Shown: positions 7,620 through 17,125 of the stretch, one piece after another
Layout: every line of letters starts with the position of its first letter
How positions within the stretch are numbered: position 1 is the first letter of the stretch
Source: Coxiellaceae bacterium
Lineage (GTDB): Bacteria; Pseudomonadota; Gammaproteobacteria; Coxiellales; Coxiellaceae
Direction of reading: 5' to 3'
Length of the DNA: 64,000 bases
Assembly: GCA_029212885.1 (NCBI GenBank)
Contig: JARGPC010000010.1
Coordinates: 1 to 64,000 of the forward strand
Program-made: the position numbers and the translations under genes
The notes under the pieces: generated by a model
What the model saw: the letters and a program-made list of their open reading frames with translations, nothing else
Told to the model about the DNA's origin: nothing
The model's database searches: none

Positions 7620-10480
7620 TGCGACGTGCGGCGCTGAGTGTTGGTATTGGTTTAACCATTGGTATTGTGGGTTCTCTTTGCGCTGCGCAAGCTGTTCAGT
7701 ATGAGTTTGATAATAAAGGGCAGCAAGATGTTGTCAAATTGAATGCCTATGATCCCTCTACTTACGCAACAGCTTATCAGGTGTTTACCGGCAGTGGTGA
7801 TTTAAAAGATGCCTTTGTAGTGGCATACGCTGCAGTCAAGCAAAAGCCGGATGATCTGCAGTGGCGCGAAAAGTTATATCAAGTGTCTCGCTGGACGGCG
7901 AGAGATGATTTAGCGATGGAGCAACTGCTGTATTTGATTGATCGCACTAACCAGTCCAAATTTATTTGCTTGGGAATTAAGTTGTCAGAAGACTTAGGCG
8001 ATGCAGAAATTTTACAGCAGTTATTAAAATTAAAAGCCAATCACACGCCACTAACAGATCAGGAGCGAATTAAGCTCGCGCGTTCACATGAGGACTTGGG
8101 TGATCCGGAAGCTTCGATTAAATATTTAAATCAGCAATGGCAGCAAACCAAAAACGTTAGTTTTTTGAAGCAAATGGCGGATGTGTATGCGCGTATGGGG
8201 GCTTTGGAGCTAGAGGTTAAGGTGTTAAAGTTGCTGGGTAAGTACGAAGTAAAGTCAACCAGCTCAGTAGTGCGAGAAGCACAGGCGTATTTTGCACAAA
8301 ATAAGTTACACCAGGCTTTTGCTGTTTTGAGCTCTGTCAAAAATACAGCGAGAAAAAGTAATGTTGAGTATTGGAGTTTGTATGCCAATATTGCTTGGCA
8401 GCTACAAAAGCTCGATGATGCATTATATGCCTATAAGTTAATAGCCCAGCATAAGGGGTTAACCGATTTAAGTATGCGGCGTTATATTACTTTGGTTGGT
8501 AAGACAAATGTCTATAAAGCCACGCAATTATCCGTCCAAGGCTGGAAGCAATATAAGAATCCGATTTATTTAGTTTGGTTTGTACAGTACTCAATTAAGA
8601 TGAACGATTGGAATGCTTTCGATGATATTTATCGTAAATTTGGTACACCAGCACAGTTGTTGTTAGCGCAGATGCCTGCGTACAAAATGGCAAAAGTGCA
8701 GACATTAATTAATAAGAAAAATTATGCTGAGGCACGTCTAACCTATTTGGAGGCCATTGCGGAAAGCCCTGATAATACGGATTTGAAATTAGCTTATTTA
8801 TGGTTTTTGATGGATCGTAAGCATATGCCTGAATTACAACAGCGCTTAGTGCAGTGGTCGAATCTTAAGTATAAAAACGATGACTTCACCTTGGCATTCG
8901 CTGTTGGCTATCGCTTACTGGGTTATAAATATCAAGCCATAGCACTGATGTTTGAAGGGCTGCCTAAGCATATGAAAGATGTAGTGTACCTAACAAACTA
9001 CCTTGATCAATTAATGGAAATGCGTAGTTCGGATAGTGAACCGAGTAAACCAGAAAGTGATTTGCGTGCTTACATCTGGGCTTTAATTCAAGTGCAGGCA
9101 AAAGAAATTAAATCATGGAAAGATGAAACGTTTAAAGTCAATTATGCCAAGGTTGCAGGACGGTTGGCGCCTGGTGATGCTACTACCGCTATTATGTGGT
9201 ATTTGTCACAATTTCCCAAGCAAGAAGAAGCTACGGATGTTTTCATGGCTTGGGCGTTAGCGAATCAGTATTATGCCGCTGCGCAATATGCTTACCAACG
9301 TAATCAATTGGCTCACTCAAAAACAGCACCATGGATTCGATTAACCTTAGCGCTTCATTCTTATAATAAAGATAAAATGTATCAGCTCTTGCGTTATGAC
9401 ATGGAACAGCTGCCGCCGCGAGATCGTGTGGTGGCCGCTGATCGGATCGGTGAAGAAACGTTGTCGGAAGAGTTGGCTTATAAAGGCTTAAAGGAATATC
9501 CTGATAATCAAAAAACCTATCGTTTGTTTCGCGATATTATGTTGCCGCGGTCGGATTACTGGGGTTGGGATGCAGAACATGTCACTACGCAATTATTGAT
9601 GTGGCAAGATTACGAATCTGATGGGCGATATTTTATTACACCATCATTAGCGCTTGAGCCTTACTTTAGCTTGCATGATCAAAATGGGCGCAATCCCACC
9701 TTTATTACTAATGTGCCGCGTATAGATCTACAAGCAGGACTAAGGGGGCACAAAATTTTAGAACGCGGTTACTTAAATGGTTCTATCGGCATGCGTGAGG
9801 CGATGGAAACATTTACCACCTCTGAGTGGAATTGGTTTGATCAATTAAGTGACAAGTGGAGTATGTTGTGGCGGTTAGGAATACATCAAGAGGCTAACGA
9901 GAGTGATTACATGACAGCCGGCGCCATGCAAAATCGCATTGGTGTGATGTTTTTCGATAATGTGACGGTGCGTGATGAGGTATCGCTTGAAGCAACACAG
10001 CATTATTTTTATGGCCAGGACGGTGAGGCGGTAAGTAATGGTCAAGTGTATCGTGCATCATTCACGCATCGTATGTGGTTGGAGTACCCTGACTATTTTT
10101 ATCGCTTTTATGGTTCAGTCAATAAATTTCATAATGTACCTGAGGTCAATGGTGTATTAGATACTTTGGTGCCGCTTGGGCAGCAAGCGGCGGCTTCGGG
10201 GCAGCTATTACTGCCCAGTTCGTTTGTGCAGTATGGTTTTTCGTTAGGTGTGGGTGAGCGCTTTCGTGAAGAATACACACATGAGTGGAAGCCGTTTGCA
10301 ATTGCCAGTATATTTCGAAATAATACCAGTAGAAAATTAGGCACAGTGTTTGATGGTGGTATTGCGGGTAGTGTGTTTGGTCGCGATCATTTGGCGTTAT
10401 TTGCTAGTCATAGCGCGGGTGTGGTTGGTAATGCTAATACGCGTTTCGTATTGGGTGCAGCCTATCGAGTTTATTTTTAA
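7619..10480 (+). CDS. pelB: PelB C-terminal half: TPR plus outer-membrane beta-barrel exporter
   Basis: The start is taken as ATG 7619, which overlaps the previous stop (TAATG) and has a strong GGAGG site at 7608-7613; this gives 953 residues with a Sec signal peptide (RRAALSVGIGLTIGIVGSLCAAQA). A long run of TPR helices fills residues of about 40-620. The last 300 residues are rich in alternating aromatic strands and end in ...GAAYRVYF, the terminal Phe typical of outer-membrane barrels. PelB is the porin through which Pel leaves the cell, and its TPRs bind PelA. Having its own signal peptide means this part can reach the outer membrane without the inner-membrane anchor found on one-piece PelB. 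Confidence 0.85.
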   Translation: MRRAALSVGIGLTIGIVGSLCAAQAVQYEFDNKGQQDVVKLNAYDPSTYATAYQVFTGSGDLKDAFVVAYAAVKQKPDDLQWREKLYQVSRWTARDDLAMEQLLYLIDRTNQSKFICLGIKLSEDLGDAEILQQLLKLKANHTPLTDQERIKLARSHEDLGDPEASIKYLNQQWQQTKNVSFLKQMADVYARMGALELEVKVLKLLGKYEVKSTSSVVREAQAYFAQNKLHQAFAVLSSVKNTARKSNVEYWSLYANIAWQLQKLDDALYAYKLIAQHKGLTDLSMRRYITLVGKTNVYKATQLSVQGWKQYKNPIYLVWFVQYSIKMNDWNAFDDIYRKFGTPAQLLLAQMPAYKMAKVQTLINKKNYAEARLTYLEAIAESPDNTDLKLAYLWFLMDRKHMPELQQRLVQWSNLKYKNDDFTLAFAVGYRLLGYKYQAIALMFEGLPKHMKDVVYLTNYLDQLMEMRSSDSEPSKPESDLRAYIWALIQVQAKEIKSWKDETFKVNYAKVAGRLAPGDATTAIMWYLSQFPKQEEATDVFMAWALANQYYAAAQYAYQRNQLAHSKTAPWIRLTLALHSYNKDKMYQLLRYDMEQLPPRDRVVAADRIGEETLSEELAYKGLKEYPDNQKTYRLFRDIMLPRSDYWGWDAEHVTTQLLMWQDYESDGRYFITPSLALEPYFSLHDQNGRNPTFITNVPRIDLQAGLRGHKILERGYLNGSIGMREAMETFTTSEWNWFDQLSDKWSMLWRLGIHQEANESDYMTAGAMQNRIGVMFFDNVTVRDEVSLEATQHYFYGQDGEAVSNGQVYRASFTHRMWLEYPDYFYRFYGSVNKFHNVPEVNGVLDTLVPLGQQAAASGQLLLPSSFVQYGFSLGVGERFREEYTHEWKPFAIASIFRNNTSRKLGTVFDGGIAGSVFGRDHLALFASHSAGVVGNANTRFVLGAAYRVYF

Positions 10481-10489
10481 GGGATATTT

Positions 10490-11026
10490 ATGAACAAATT
10501 GCTACGGGTTCTACTGTCAGTTGTGTTGCTTGGCGTTGTTGGTTGTACAGAAATGAACAAAAGCCCGCGGCAAGATTTTCCACGCAGCGCTTCGATTGCT
10601 GTATTACCTTTGGTCAATCATACTGAAACGCCGCAGGCGGGTAAGCGCGTGACTTCAATGTTGTCGGGTATTTTACGCACAATGAGACAATATAAAGTGT
10701 CAGTGTACCGTCCCAATATTCCGGCTAAAGCATTATTAGAAAATCCCAATAAGACTTACTCGATGTCTAGTGCATTAGCATGGGCGCGCCGCCGCGGTGC
10801 GCAATATGCGATCACTGGAGCGGTGAATGAGTGGCGCTATAAAGTGGGTTTGGATGGCGAGCCTGTAGCCAGTGTAACGCTACGCGTCATTAATTTGCGC
10901 AATAATCATGTGGTATGGTCTTCGGTAGGCAGTAAAATTGGTGGCAGTCGTTCGGGTTTAAGTAATACGGGTCAAATGTTGTTAAATGATTTATTGTCGC
11001 GTGTTAATATGGGGCAAGTAGGGTAA
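10490..11026 (+). CDS. pelC: PelC outer-membrane lipoprotein
   Basis: This is a 178-residue lipoprotein with lipobox LGVVGC (lipidated Cys19), close to the 172 residues of P. aeruginosa PelC. Family features include the SIAVLPLVNHTETPQAG segment and the core containing AITGAVNEWRYK. PelC forms a ring on the periplasmic side of the outer membrane that funnels the cationic polymer into PelB. The gene starts 9 nt after pelB behind an AAGGGA site and ends 4 nt before pelD. Confidence 0.9.
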   Translation: MNKLLRVLLSVVLLGVVGCTEMNKSPRQDFPRSASIAVLPLVNHTETPQAGKRVTSMLSGILRTMRQYKVSVYRPNIPAKALLENPNKTYSMSSALAWARRRGAQYAITGAVNEWRYKVGLDGEPVASVTLRVINLRNNHVVWSSVGSKIGGSRSGLSNTGQMLLNDLLSRVNMGQVG

Positions 11027-11030
11027 TTAT

Positions 11031-12353
11031 TTGGCATTTCAAGGCAAGCAGTGGATATTAGGCTTTAATAAATATATCGCATGGATAGAGTCGATTATCC
11101 TGCCGAGTATATTCTTTTTTGCTACTTTCTATTTGACTTCGCATCGTGGTGAGGCGTTTTATCATAATAGTGAATGGATTTGGCTGTCGCCGATTTTAAT
11201 TGCGCTGCGCTATGGGGCGGGTCTAGGTGGCATTGCTTGTTTGGTTTTGGTGCTTGAAATGGCGGCAATGCTTACACCACCGCCGTGGTATTATCCGCAA
11301 AGTTATTACGCACTTGAAGGTTTTTTTATTACTTTATTATGTGGTCAATTCCGTTCGATTTGGCATGAAAAGCTCATTCGGTCCTCGCAATTATTACAGT
11401 ATGCACAGCAACGGCTGGAGTTTCTTTCGCGTGTGTACTTTATGACACGCATTTCGCATGATCGTATGGAGCAAAACCTTATTAGTAAACCAGTTACGAT
11501 TCGCAGTGCGATGTGCGACTTGCGTGAAATGATTGTAGAAAAAGGTGCTGAATTAACGCCTGAGGTTGCTAAGCTTTTATTGCAGTTATTGAGTCAAACG
11601 TGTTCATTTGAGCGAGCTGGTTTGTTTTTAGTTAAAGGCAACACTATTGAAAGTACGCCAATTGCGGATGTGGGTAAAATAGGTGATGTTAACCCAGAAG
11701 ATCCATTGATTGCTGCAGCGTTAGAGCGTGACAATTTCACTTACTTGGCGATTAATCAATTGAGCGAAAAGGAAGTCAGTGAATATTTAGTGGCAGCGCC
11801 TTTAAAGCCTTATAAGAGCAAGCCATTTGCATTGTTAGTTGTTGAGCGTATGCCATTTTTGTCACTTAATCAGGATAATCTAAAAGCACTCAGTGTGTTG
11901 CTGAATTATTTTTCTGAAGATTTTTACGCTGTTGAGCAAGCTAAAGAAATCTTATTAGCGTATTCAGATTGTTTAAGTGATTTTGCGGTTGAATTAAAAA
12001 AATTGCACCGTTTGCGCACTAAGATTGGTATTGAGAGTTGCTTGGTCGCATTGTTCGTGTCCAATGAAAGCAAGTATCAAAGCATTATACCGGCCTTACA
12101 GTTACAGCAGCGGGGGTTGGATCTAACGTGGGTGCATAAGCGTGAAAGAGATTCTGTATTAATCACATTAATGCCAGTGGCAGAAACAATGGCAGTGGAA
12201 GGATATGTAAGGCGGGTGCGCACGTGGCTAAAAGAGGAGCGGGGATTGACCTTCAGTTATCCTAAGTTGCACATTCACTATTGCAGTATAGAAAAAAGTG
12301 ACCCACTAACACAGCTACAAGAGTTGCTGGATGAACATAAGCAGACCGCATAA
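11031..12353 (+). CDS. pelD: PelD c-di-GMP receptor of the Pel synthase complex
   Basis: This 440-residue inner-membrane protein has about four transmembrane segments within residues 15-95, a coiled linker, a GAF domain (about 160-300) and a degenerate GGDEF domain. An RxxD inhibitory-site motif, RERD, occupies residues 371-374; in P. aeruginosa PelD the c-di-GMP-binding RxxD is at about 367-370, so binding is probably retained. No GGDEF catalytic motif is seen, as expected. The start is TTG at 11031, right after pelC (GGGTAA upstream), because there is no ATG nearby that keeps the first hydrophobic segment. The 3' end overlaps pelE by 23 nt. PelD makes Pel synthesis depend on c-di-GMP. Confidence 0.9.
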   Translation: MAFQGKQWILGFNKYIAWIESIILPSIFFFATFYLTSHRGEAFYHNSEWIWLSPILIALRYGAGLGGIACLVLVLEMAAMLTPPPWYYPQSYYALEGFFITLLCGQFRSIWHEKLIRSSQLLQYAQQRLEFLSRVYFMTRISHDRMEQNLISKPVTIRSAMCDLREMIVEKGAELTPEVAKLLLQLLSQTCSFERAGLFLVKGNTIESTPIADVGKIGDVNPEDPLIAAALERDNFTYLAINQLSEKEVSEYLVAAPLKPYKSKPFALLVVERMPFLSLNQDNLKALSVLLNYFSEDFYAVEQAKEILLAYSDCLSDFAVELKKLHRLRTKIGIESCLVALFVSNESKYQSIIPALQLQQRGLDLTWVHKRERDSVLITLMPVAETMAVEGYVRRVRTWLKEERGLTFSYPKLHIHYCSIEKSDPLTQLQELLDEHKQTA

Positions 12354-13374
12354 AGCCAAGCTGGCATTTTTGATTTCGATATCTATTGTGGTAAGTCTAC
12401 TTGCTATTTTTGTTAATGTTGGTTTTTTATGGGTTAACTATCATTATCCTTCGGGGCGATTTTCAACCTTAGTGTATTTCGTATTAAACGCCTTGGTAAC
12501 TTTGGTGTTATTTTTGTGGGCCTGGTTTGTTATTCCTGTTGGTTTTAGAAACCAGCAACGTAGTTTATTTATTTTAGGTTGGTTACTGGCGAGTTTAATT
12601 CCGATTTTTGGTGTGCTGTTGCTGTGCGTTGGTGCGATATTATTACAGTGGTATCGCGAGTCGGATCCAGAGGAGTCCATTCATGATGTGAATGTGATGG
12701 AGTTTATTCAAGAAAAAGCTTATTCAGATACATTTTTCAGTGAAGGTGGCGCATGGATGCGTTTGCAAAATGACAGTGGAAGCACTGAAGATCGCATTAA
12801 ATCACTATCAGCACTCAATATACAAAAAGGTAAGTTTGCTAATTACGTTAATCGATTGATGGTGCAAGAGAATAATGATGAGTTGCGCTTATATGCTTTT
12901 AGTCTTTTGGATAAGCAAGAAAATCATATTAATACATGGATTAGCTATTTTACTAAGTTGCTTGATGAAGACAAAAAGTCTCGAGTACATCTTAATGCGG
13001 TCAGACAGTTGGCGAGTTTATATTGGGAGATGTATTACCTTAATTTGAGCCAGGATAATATTAAGCTTTATATGTTAAATCAATCGCAGCATTATGCTAA
13101 TAAAGGGATTGAGCTGGACCCGGATGATGGTGCGTTATGGGTGTTGTTGGCAAAAATCGCTTTGGAAAAAAATGATCATAACAAGGCGCGCATGTCACTG
13201 TTCCAAGCATTGACTATTGGTGTGCCGATACGGCAAGTAGCGCCATTTATGGCAGAAATGGATTTCTTGGATAAAAATTATATGGCAGTTGCTGAGCATT
13301 TAACACAGGATAAGTCTTTACGCTTTATGTTGGTGTTAGCGCCGGTGGTGAAGTTTTGGGGGCAGCATGGTTGA
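12331..13374 (+). CDS. pelE: PelE inner-membrane TPR protein
   Basis: This 347-residue protein has three N-terminal transmembrane segments (about 12-36, 46-68 and 80-107) and a helical, TPR-like cytoplasmic region; P. aeruginosa PelE is about 329 residues. PelE links PelD, PelG and the cytosolic glycosyltransferase PelF at the inner membrane. The segment LDPDDGALWVLLAKIALEKN is a recognisable TPR. The start lies inside pelD and the stop overlaps pelF by 8 nt, so D-E-F are translationally coupled. The assignment rests on topology and position more than on conserved residues. Confidence 0.85.
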   Translation: MNISRPHKAKLAFLISISIVVSLLAIFVNVGFLWVNYHYPSGRFSTLVYFVLNALVTLVLFLWAWFVIPVGFRNQQRSLFILGWLLASLIPIFGVLLLCVGAILLQWYRESDPEESIHDVNVMEFIQEKAYSDTFFSEGGAWMRLQNDSGSTEDRIKSLSALNIQKGKFANYVNRLMVQENNDELRLYAFSLLDKQENHINTWISYFTKLLDEDKKSRVHLNAVRQLASLYWEMYYLNLSQDNIKLYMLNQSQHYANKGIELDPDDGALWVLLAKIALEKNDHNKARMSLFQALTIGVPIRQVAPFMAEMDFLDKNYMAVAEHLTQDKSLRFMLVLAPVVKFWGQHG

Positions 13375-14899
13375 TACCAGTCATTTACCTACGGCGAGTT
13401 CGGCTGATATTGCGCTATTTGTTGAAGGGGCATATCCGTTAGTGACGGGTGGGGTATCTTCTTGGGTACATCAAATTATTAACTCGTACCCTGATATTCA
13501 ATTTGCACTTATTTTTATTGGTTCGAAAGCAGAAGATTATACTGAAATAAAATATAAGCTACCTGATAATGTAGTGCATGTTGAGATTCACTACTTATTC
13601 GAAGCCGATAAAGAGCATAAACCAAAGCCGTGCCCGGGCCGACCAAAAGCATTTAATACCATTCGAGATTTGCATGTGTGTTTTAAGGGGGGTGGAACGG
13701 AAAACTCAGTTGATGATATATTTTCGGATCTTTCCTTTTATATTGATCCTAAGCAAAAAGTGGATGAAGAGCAGTTTCTGTTTAGTCGTGAGTCATGGCG
13801 ATTGATTGTTGATATGTATAAAACATATTCGGCAGAGCCGTCATTTCTCGATTATTTTTGGACGGTGCGTAATGTGCATCAACCGCTGTGGGGGATTGCT
13901 GATATTGTGAATGACTTTGTGCAAGTCAAGGCATTACATACGGTATCGACAGGCTATGCGGGCTTTTTAGCTTCATTAGTGAATAAGAAATACGGTTATC
14001 CGTTAATTTTAACGGAGCATGGTATTTATGCCAAAGAGCGTCGAATTGAAATGTTGAGCAGTAGTGTTGTTAAAAATGTTGATCCGCTTATTGCTTCGCC
14101 AATTGAGCCGAGTTATTTGCGGCATATATGGATTCGTTTTTTCGAATGTTTAGCGCGTGTCTGTTACGGTGCGTCGACAAACATATTAAGTTTATATGGT
14201 GGTGCGCAAGCCAAGCAAATTGAAGATGGCGCTGACCCTAAGAAAACGGAAGTGATTGCCAATGGTGTTGATGTTGCAACATTGAAAAAATGCCGACATC
14301 CGGTGGATTTTTCTGGCCAATTAACCATGGCGTTGGTGGGTCGTGTTGTGCCGATTAAGGATATTAAAACGTATATTCGAGCCGTTAAGATCGTTGCTGA
14401 TAAAACAGATCATATTCAAGCGTGGATTGTTGGTCCGCAAGATGAGGATGAAGCGTATGTTGAGGAGTGTCGTGAATTAGTCACTACCATGGGATTGCAG
14501 GAAATTGTGCAGTTTACTGGTCTGATGAAAATGACGGATGTGTTGTCGACCATTGATTTAATGGTATTGAGCTCGATCAGTGAAGGTATGCCGTTGACGG
14601 TATTGGAGGCATATGCTGCAGGTTTACCGGTAGTGGTGACGGATGTGGGTGCTTGCCGAGAGTTGGTGGAAGGTTTCGATGAAGAGACGCGTGCTATTCC
14701 GCCGGCGGGTGAGGTGGTGTCGATTGCGAATCCTAATGATTTAGCGAATGGTATTATTAAAATGCTAACGGAGGAGGCGCATTATAGAGCGTGTCAGCAG
14801 GCGGCTATTATACGTGCAGAGAAATTTTTTGATCAGCGTATTATGCAGGAGAAGTATCATAAGATATATGAAGAGGCGATGGCGGCATGGCAGGAATAG
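13367..14899 (+). CDS. pelF: PelF glycosyltransferase (GT4)
   Basis: This 510-residue cytosolic enzyme is close to the 507 of P. aeruginosa PelF. The diagnostic N-terminal block FVEGAYPLVTGGVSSWVH is present, as are the GT4 nucleotide-sugar site ALVGRVVPIKD and the C-terminal acceptor motif SEGMPLTVLEAYAAGLPVV containing the EX7E glutamates. PelF polymerises Pel from UDP-N-acetylhexosamine precursors. The ATG at 13367 lies within the end of pelE behind a GGGGGCAG stretch. Its stop codon sits inside a vestigial copy of the pelG start (ATG at 14887). Confidence 0.95.
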   Translation: MVDTSHLPTASSADIALFVEGAYPLVTGGVSSWVHQIINSYPDIQFALIFIGSKAEDYTEIKYKLPDNVVHVEIHYLFEADKEHKPKPCPGRPKAFNTIRDLHVCFKGGGTENSVDDIFSDLSFYIDPKQKVDEEQFLFSRESWRLIVDMYKTYSAEPSFLDYFWTVRNVHQPLWGIADIVNDFVQVKALHTVSTGYAGFLASLVNKKYGYPLILTEHGIYAKERRIEMLSSSVVKNVDPLIASPIEPSYLRHIWIRFFECLARVCYGASTNILSLYGGAQAKQIEDGADPKKTEVIANGVDVATLKKCRHPVDFSGQLTMALVGRVVPIKDIKTYIRAVKIVADKTDHIQAWIVGPQDEDEAYVEECRELVTTMGLQEIVQFTGLMKMTDVLSTIDLMVLSSISEGMPLTVLEAYAAGLPVVVTDVGACRELVEGFDEETRAIPPAGEVVSIANPNDLANGIIKMLTEEAHYRACQQAAIIRAEKFFDQRIMQEKYHKIYEEAMAAWQE

Positions 14900-15034
14900 G
14901 GTTTAATGATTGATAGGGTAGAAACTGCATGGCTGGAATAGGGTTTCAATTAAGAGTTGATAATGTGTGGAGTAGCTGTACTGCATTAATTTAGAAGGTA
15001 AGAACTGCATGGCTGGAATAGGGTTTCAATTAAG
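14887..15034 (+). repeat. Triplicated pelG start region
   Basis: Three copies of GCATGGCNGGAATAGGGTTT occur, with ATGs at 14887, 14929 and 15009. The first overlaps the pelF stop and reads MAGIGFND then stop. The second reads MAGIGFQLRVDNVW... and stops at 14992-14994 (21 residues). The third is the start of the real pelG. The 14921-14954 and 15001-15034 segments are nearly identical over more than 30 nt. The likely ancestral state is a pelF-pelG overlap at 14887, displaced by local duplication. Confidence 0.8.
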
Positions 15035-16379
15035 GAGAATTTTAAAAACGGATAGTTTTTTTAATTTTATGCGTGCTTATGGTTATGCGAGTGTATTAAG
15101 TTCGGGCCCTTGGTTATTGGCTGTGTTTGGTATTGTGTTAATTAGTTTCATTAAATACCGTTATCCGCGTTTTGCTACTTCGATTACCCAGTTTCAGACT
15201 TCGATTACTTATTTATTTGCGGCCAGTTTAACTTTGTCGGGTATTGCGCAATTTAGTTTTACGCGTTTTATATCGGATTTGATTTATGCTAAGCGCGAGA
15301 ATGCGATTATTCCGACGTATTGTGGTGCTTTATTATGTTTAACGATTATTGCTAGTGTGATTGCTTTTATTGTTGATGCATTGTTTTTTATAAATACACC
15401 GACGTTGTACCGTGTATTGATGGTATTTAGTTTTATTGTGTTGTGTGCTAATTGGTTGTCTAGCAGTTTGTTGTCTGGTTTAAAAGCGTATCGTGCTATT
15501 TTGATTGTATTTTTTGTCGGTTATGCGCTTATTGTTGGTTTGGGGTATTGGCTGTATGCATATGGTTTAGTTGGTTTGATGTTTGCATTTTTCACTGGTC
15601 AAGTATTGTTGTTAGCCGGGATGGTGTTTGTACTATTTCGTAGTCATTTTAGTCGGCAATTGATGTCATTTGAGTTTTTTCGACCGGGAAAGTTATTTAT
15701 ATCGTTGGTGTTAGTTGGTTTATTTTACAATATGGCGATCTGGGTGGATAAGGTAGTGTTTTGGTTTTCGGCTAGTACGGGTATGCATATTATTGGTCCT
15801 CTCTTTTCCTCGCCAATTTATGATTTGCCGATATTCTTTTCTTATTTAACGATGATCCCAGGTATGGCGGTATTTTTATTTCGATTGGAAACAGACTTCG
15901 TTGAATACTATGACCAATATTATAATGCGATTCGTACGGGTGACTCATTAACCAATATTGTAAATTATCGTCAGCAAATGGTATCAGCAGCGTATTTTGG
16001 TGTGGTGGAAATTGCCAAAGTACAAGGTTTTATGATTGTGTTGATGTTTTTGGCGGGTAAAACCATTTTGCATATATTTGGTGTTTCGATTTACTATGCG
16101 CACATTTTAAATGTGGCTACGATTGCTGCAGCTTTGCAGGTTATTTTGTTAGGGCTGTTGAACATTTTGTTCTATTTGGACAAGCGGCATCAGGCGGTGT
16201 TGATTACCGTATTCTTTTTTGTGACAAATCTTGTTTTAACTATAATAACGGTCCATCTTGGGGTATATTATTACGCTTATGGTTTGGCGGCATCGTTATT
16301 GGTGACTAATCTGCTGGCTTTCTTTTTATTGGATTACGATTTCCGTAATCTCGAATACATGACGTTTATGTTGCGATGA
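15009..16379 (+). CDS. pelG: PelG polytopic inner-membrane Pel exporter
   Basis: This 456-residue membrane protein has about 12 transmembrane helices and belongs to the MOP flippase superfamily; the length equals that of P. aeruginosa PelG. It begins with the family-typical MAGIGFQLRRILKTD and ends with ...YDFRNLEYMTFML. PelG carries the growing polymer across the inner membrane in complex with PelD and PelE. ATG 15009 is chosen over two upstream decoy copies of the same start because only this one opens the long frame. The stop TGA overlaps the surE start (ATGA). Confidence 0.93.
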   Translation: MAGIGFQLRRILKTDSFFNFMRAYGYASVLSSGPWLLAVFGIVLISFIKYRYPRFATSITQFQTSITYLFAASLTLSGIAQFSFTRFISDLIYAKRENAIIPTYCGALLCLTIIASVIAFIVDALFFINTPTLYRVLMVFSFIVLCANWLSSSLLSGLKAYRAILIVFFVGYALIVGLGYWLYAYGLVGLMFAFFTGQVLLLAGMVFVLFRSHFSRQLMSFEFFRPGKLFISLVLVGLFYNMAIWVDKVVFWFSASTGMHIIGPLFSSPIYDLPIFFSYLTMIPGMAVFLFRLETDFVEYYDQYYNAIRTGDSLTNIVNYRQQMVSAAYFGVVEIAKVQGFMIVLMFLAGKTILHIFGVSIYYAHILNVATIAAALQVILLGLLNILFYLDKRHQAVLITVFFFVTNLVLTIITVHLGVYYYAYGLAASLLVTNLLAFFLLDYDFRNLEYMTFMLR

Positions 16380-17125
16380 ATTTTTTAATATCAAATGATG
16401 ATGGAATAGATGCGCCGGGGATTGCACACCTGCAATCGGCTGTGGAAGGTTTGGGTGATATTACAGTTGTTGCGCCGGATCGTGATCACAGTGGTGCTAG
16501 TAATTCATTGAGTTTAAAATCTCCGATTGTTGTAGAGCGTATTACAGAAAAGCGGATAAAAGTATTTGGCACACCTACTGATTGTGTGCATTTGGCGTTG
16601 ACTGGATTATTAGAGCAAAAACCTGACATGGTATTAAGTGGTATTAATCTGGGAGCGAACCTGGGTGATGATGTGTGGTATTCGGGTACGGTAGCGGCTG
16701 CGATTGAAGGGCGCTTCTTAGGTTTACCATCGATCGCATTTTCTTTGTGCAGCCGTGATGTGCGTTATTTAGAAGATGCTCAGCGAGTCGCTGCTGATTT
16801 GGTTAGGCATATATTAGCTGAACCACTTAAGTCGGGCACGGTGTTAAATGTGAACATACCTGCTTGTCGTTATGAGGATATGCAGGGTTTTGATTTGGTC
16901 AGGTTGGGGTGTCGTCATGTGGCTGAGCCACTGATTCGTGATACTGATTCAGGTCCGCATGAGTTATACTGGATTGGCGCGGCAGGTAAAGGAGCTGATG
17001 CAGGTCCTGGCACAGATTTTTATGCTATTGAGCAAAATAAAGTCACAATCACACCATTGCGGATCGATTTAACGCATCATGAAGCCGGCGCTGAAATTAA
17101 TCAATGGATGAATCGGTGGCAGTAA
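16376..17125 (+). CDS. surE: SurE 5'/3'-nucleotidase
   Basis: This 249-residue protein begins with the SurE metal site MNFLISNDDGIDAPG (Asp8, Asp9) and also carries HSGASNSLSL, GTPTDCVHLAL, SGINLGANLGDDVWYSGTVAAAIEG. SurE dephosphorylates nucleoside monophosphates and is linked to stationary-phase survival. Its position just before nlpD and rpoS is a conserved gammaproteobacterial arrangement; pcm, often between surE and nlpD, is absent here. The start overlaps the pelG stop by 4 nt, so its translation may be coupled to the pel transcript. nlpD begins within its last 22 nt. Confidence 0.95.
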   Translation: MNFLISNDDGIDAPGIAHLQSAVEGLGDITVVAPDRDHSGASNSLSLKSPIVVERITEKRIKVFGTPTDCVHLALTGLLEQKPDMVLSGINLGANLGDDVWYSGTVAAAIEGRFLGLPSIAFSLCSRDVRYLEDAQRVAADLVRHILAEPLKSGTVLNVNIPACRYEDMQGFDLVRLGCRHVAEPLIRDTDSGPHELYWIGAAGKGADAGPGTDFYAIEQNKVTITPLRIDLTHHEAGAEINQWMNRWQ

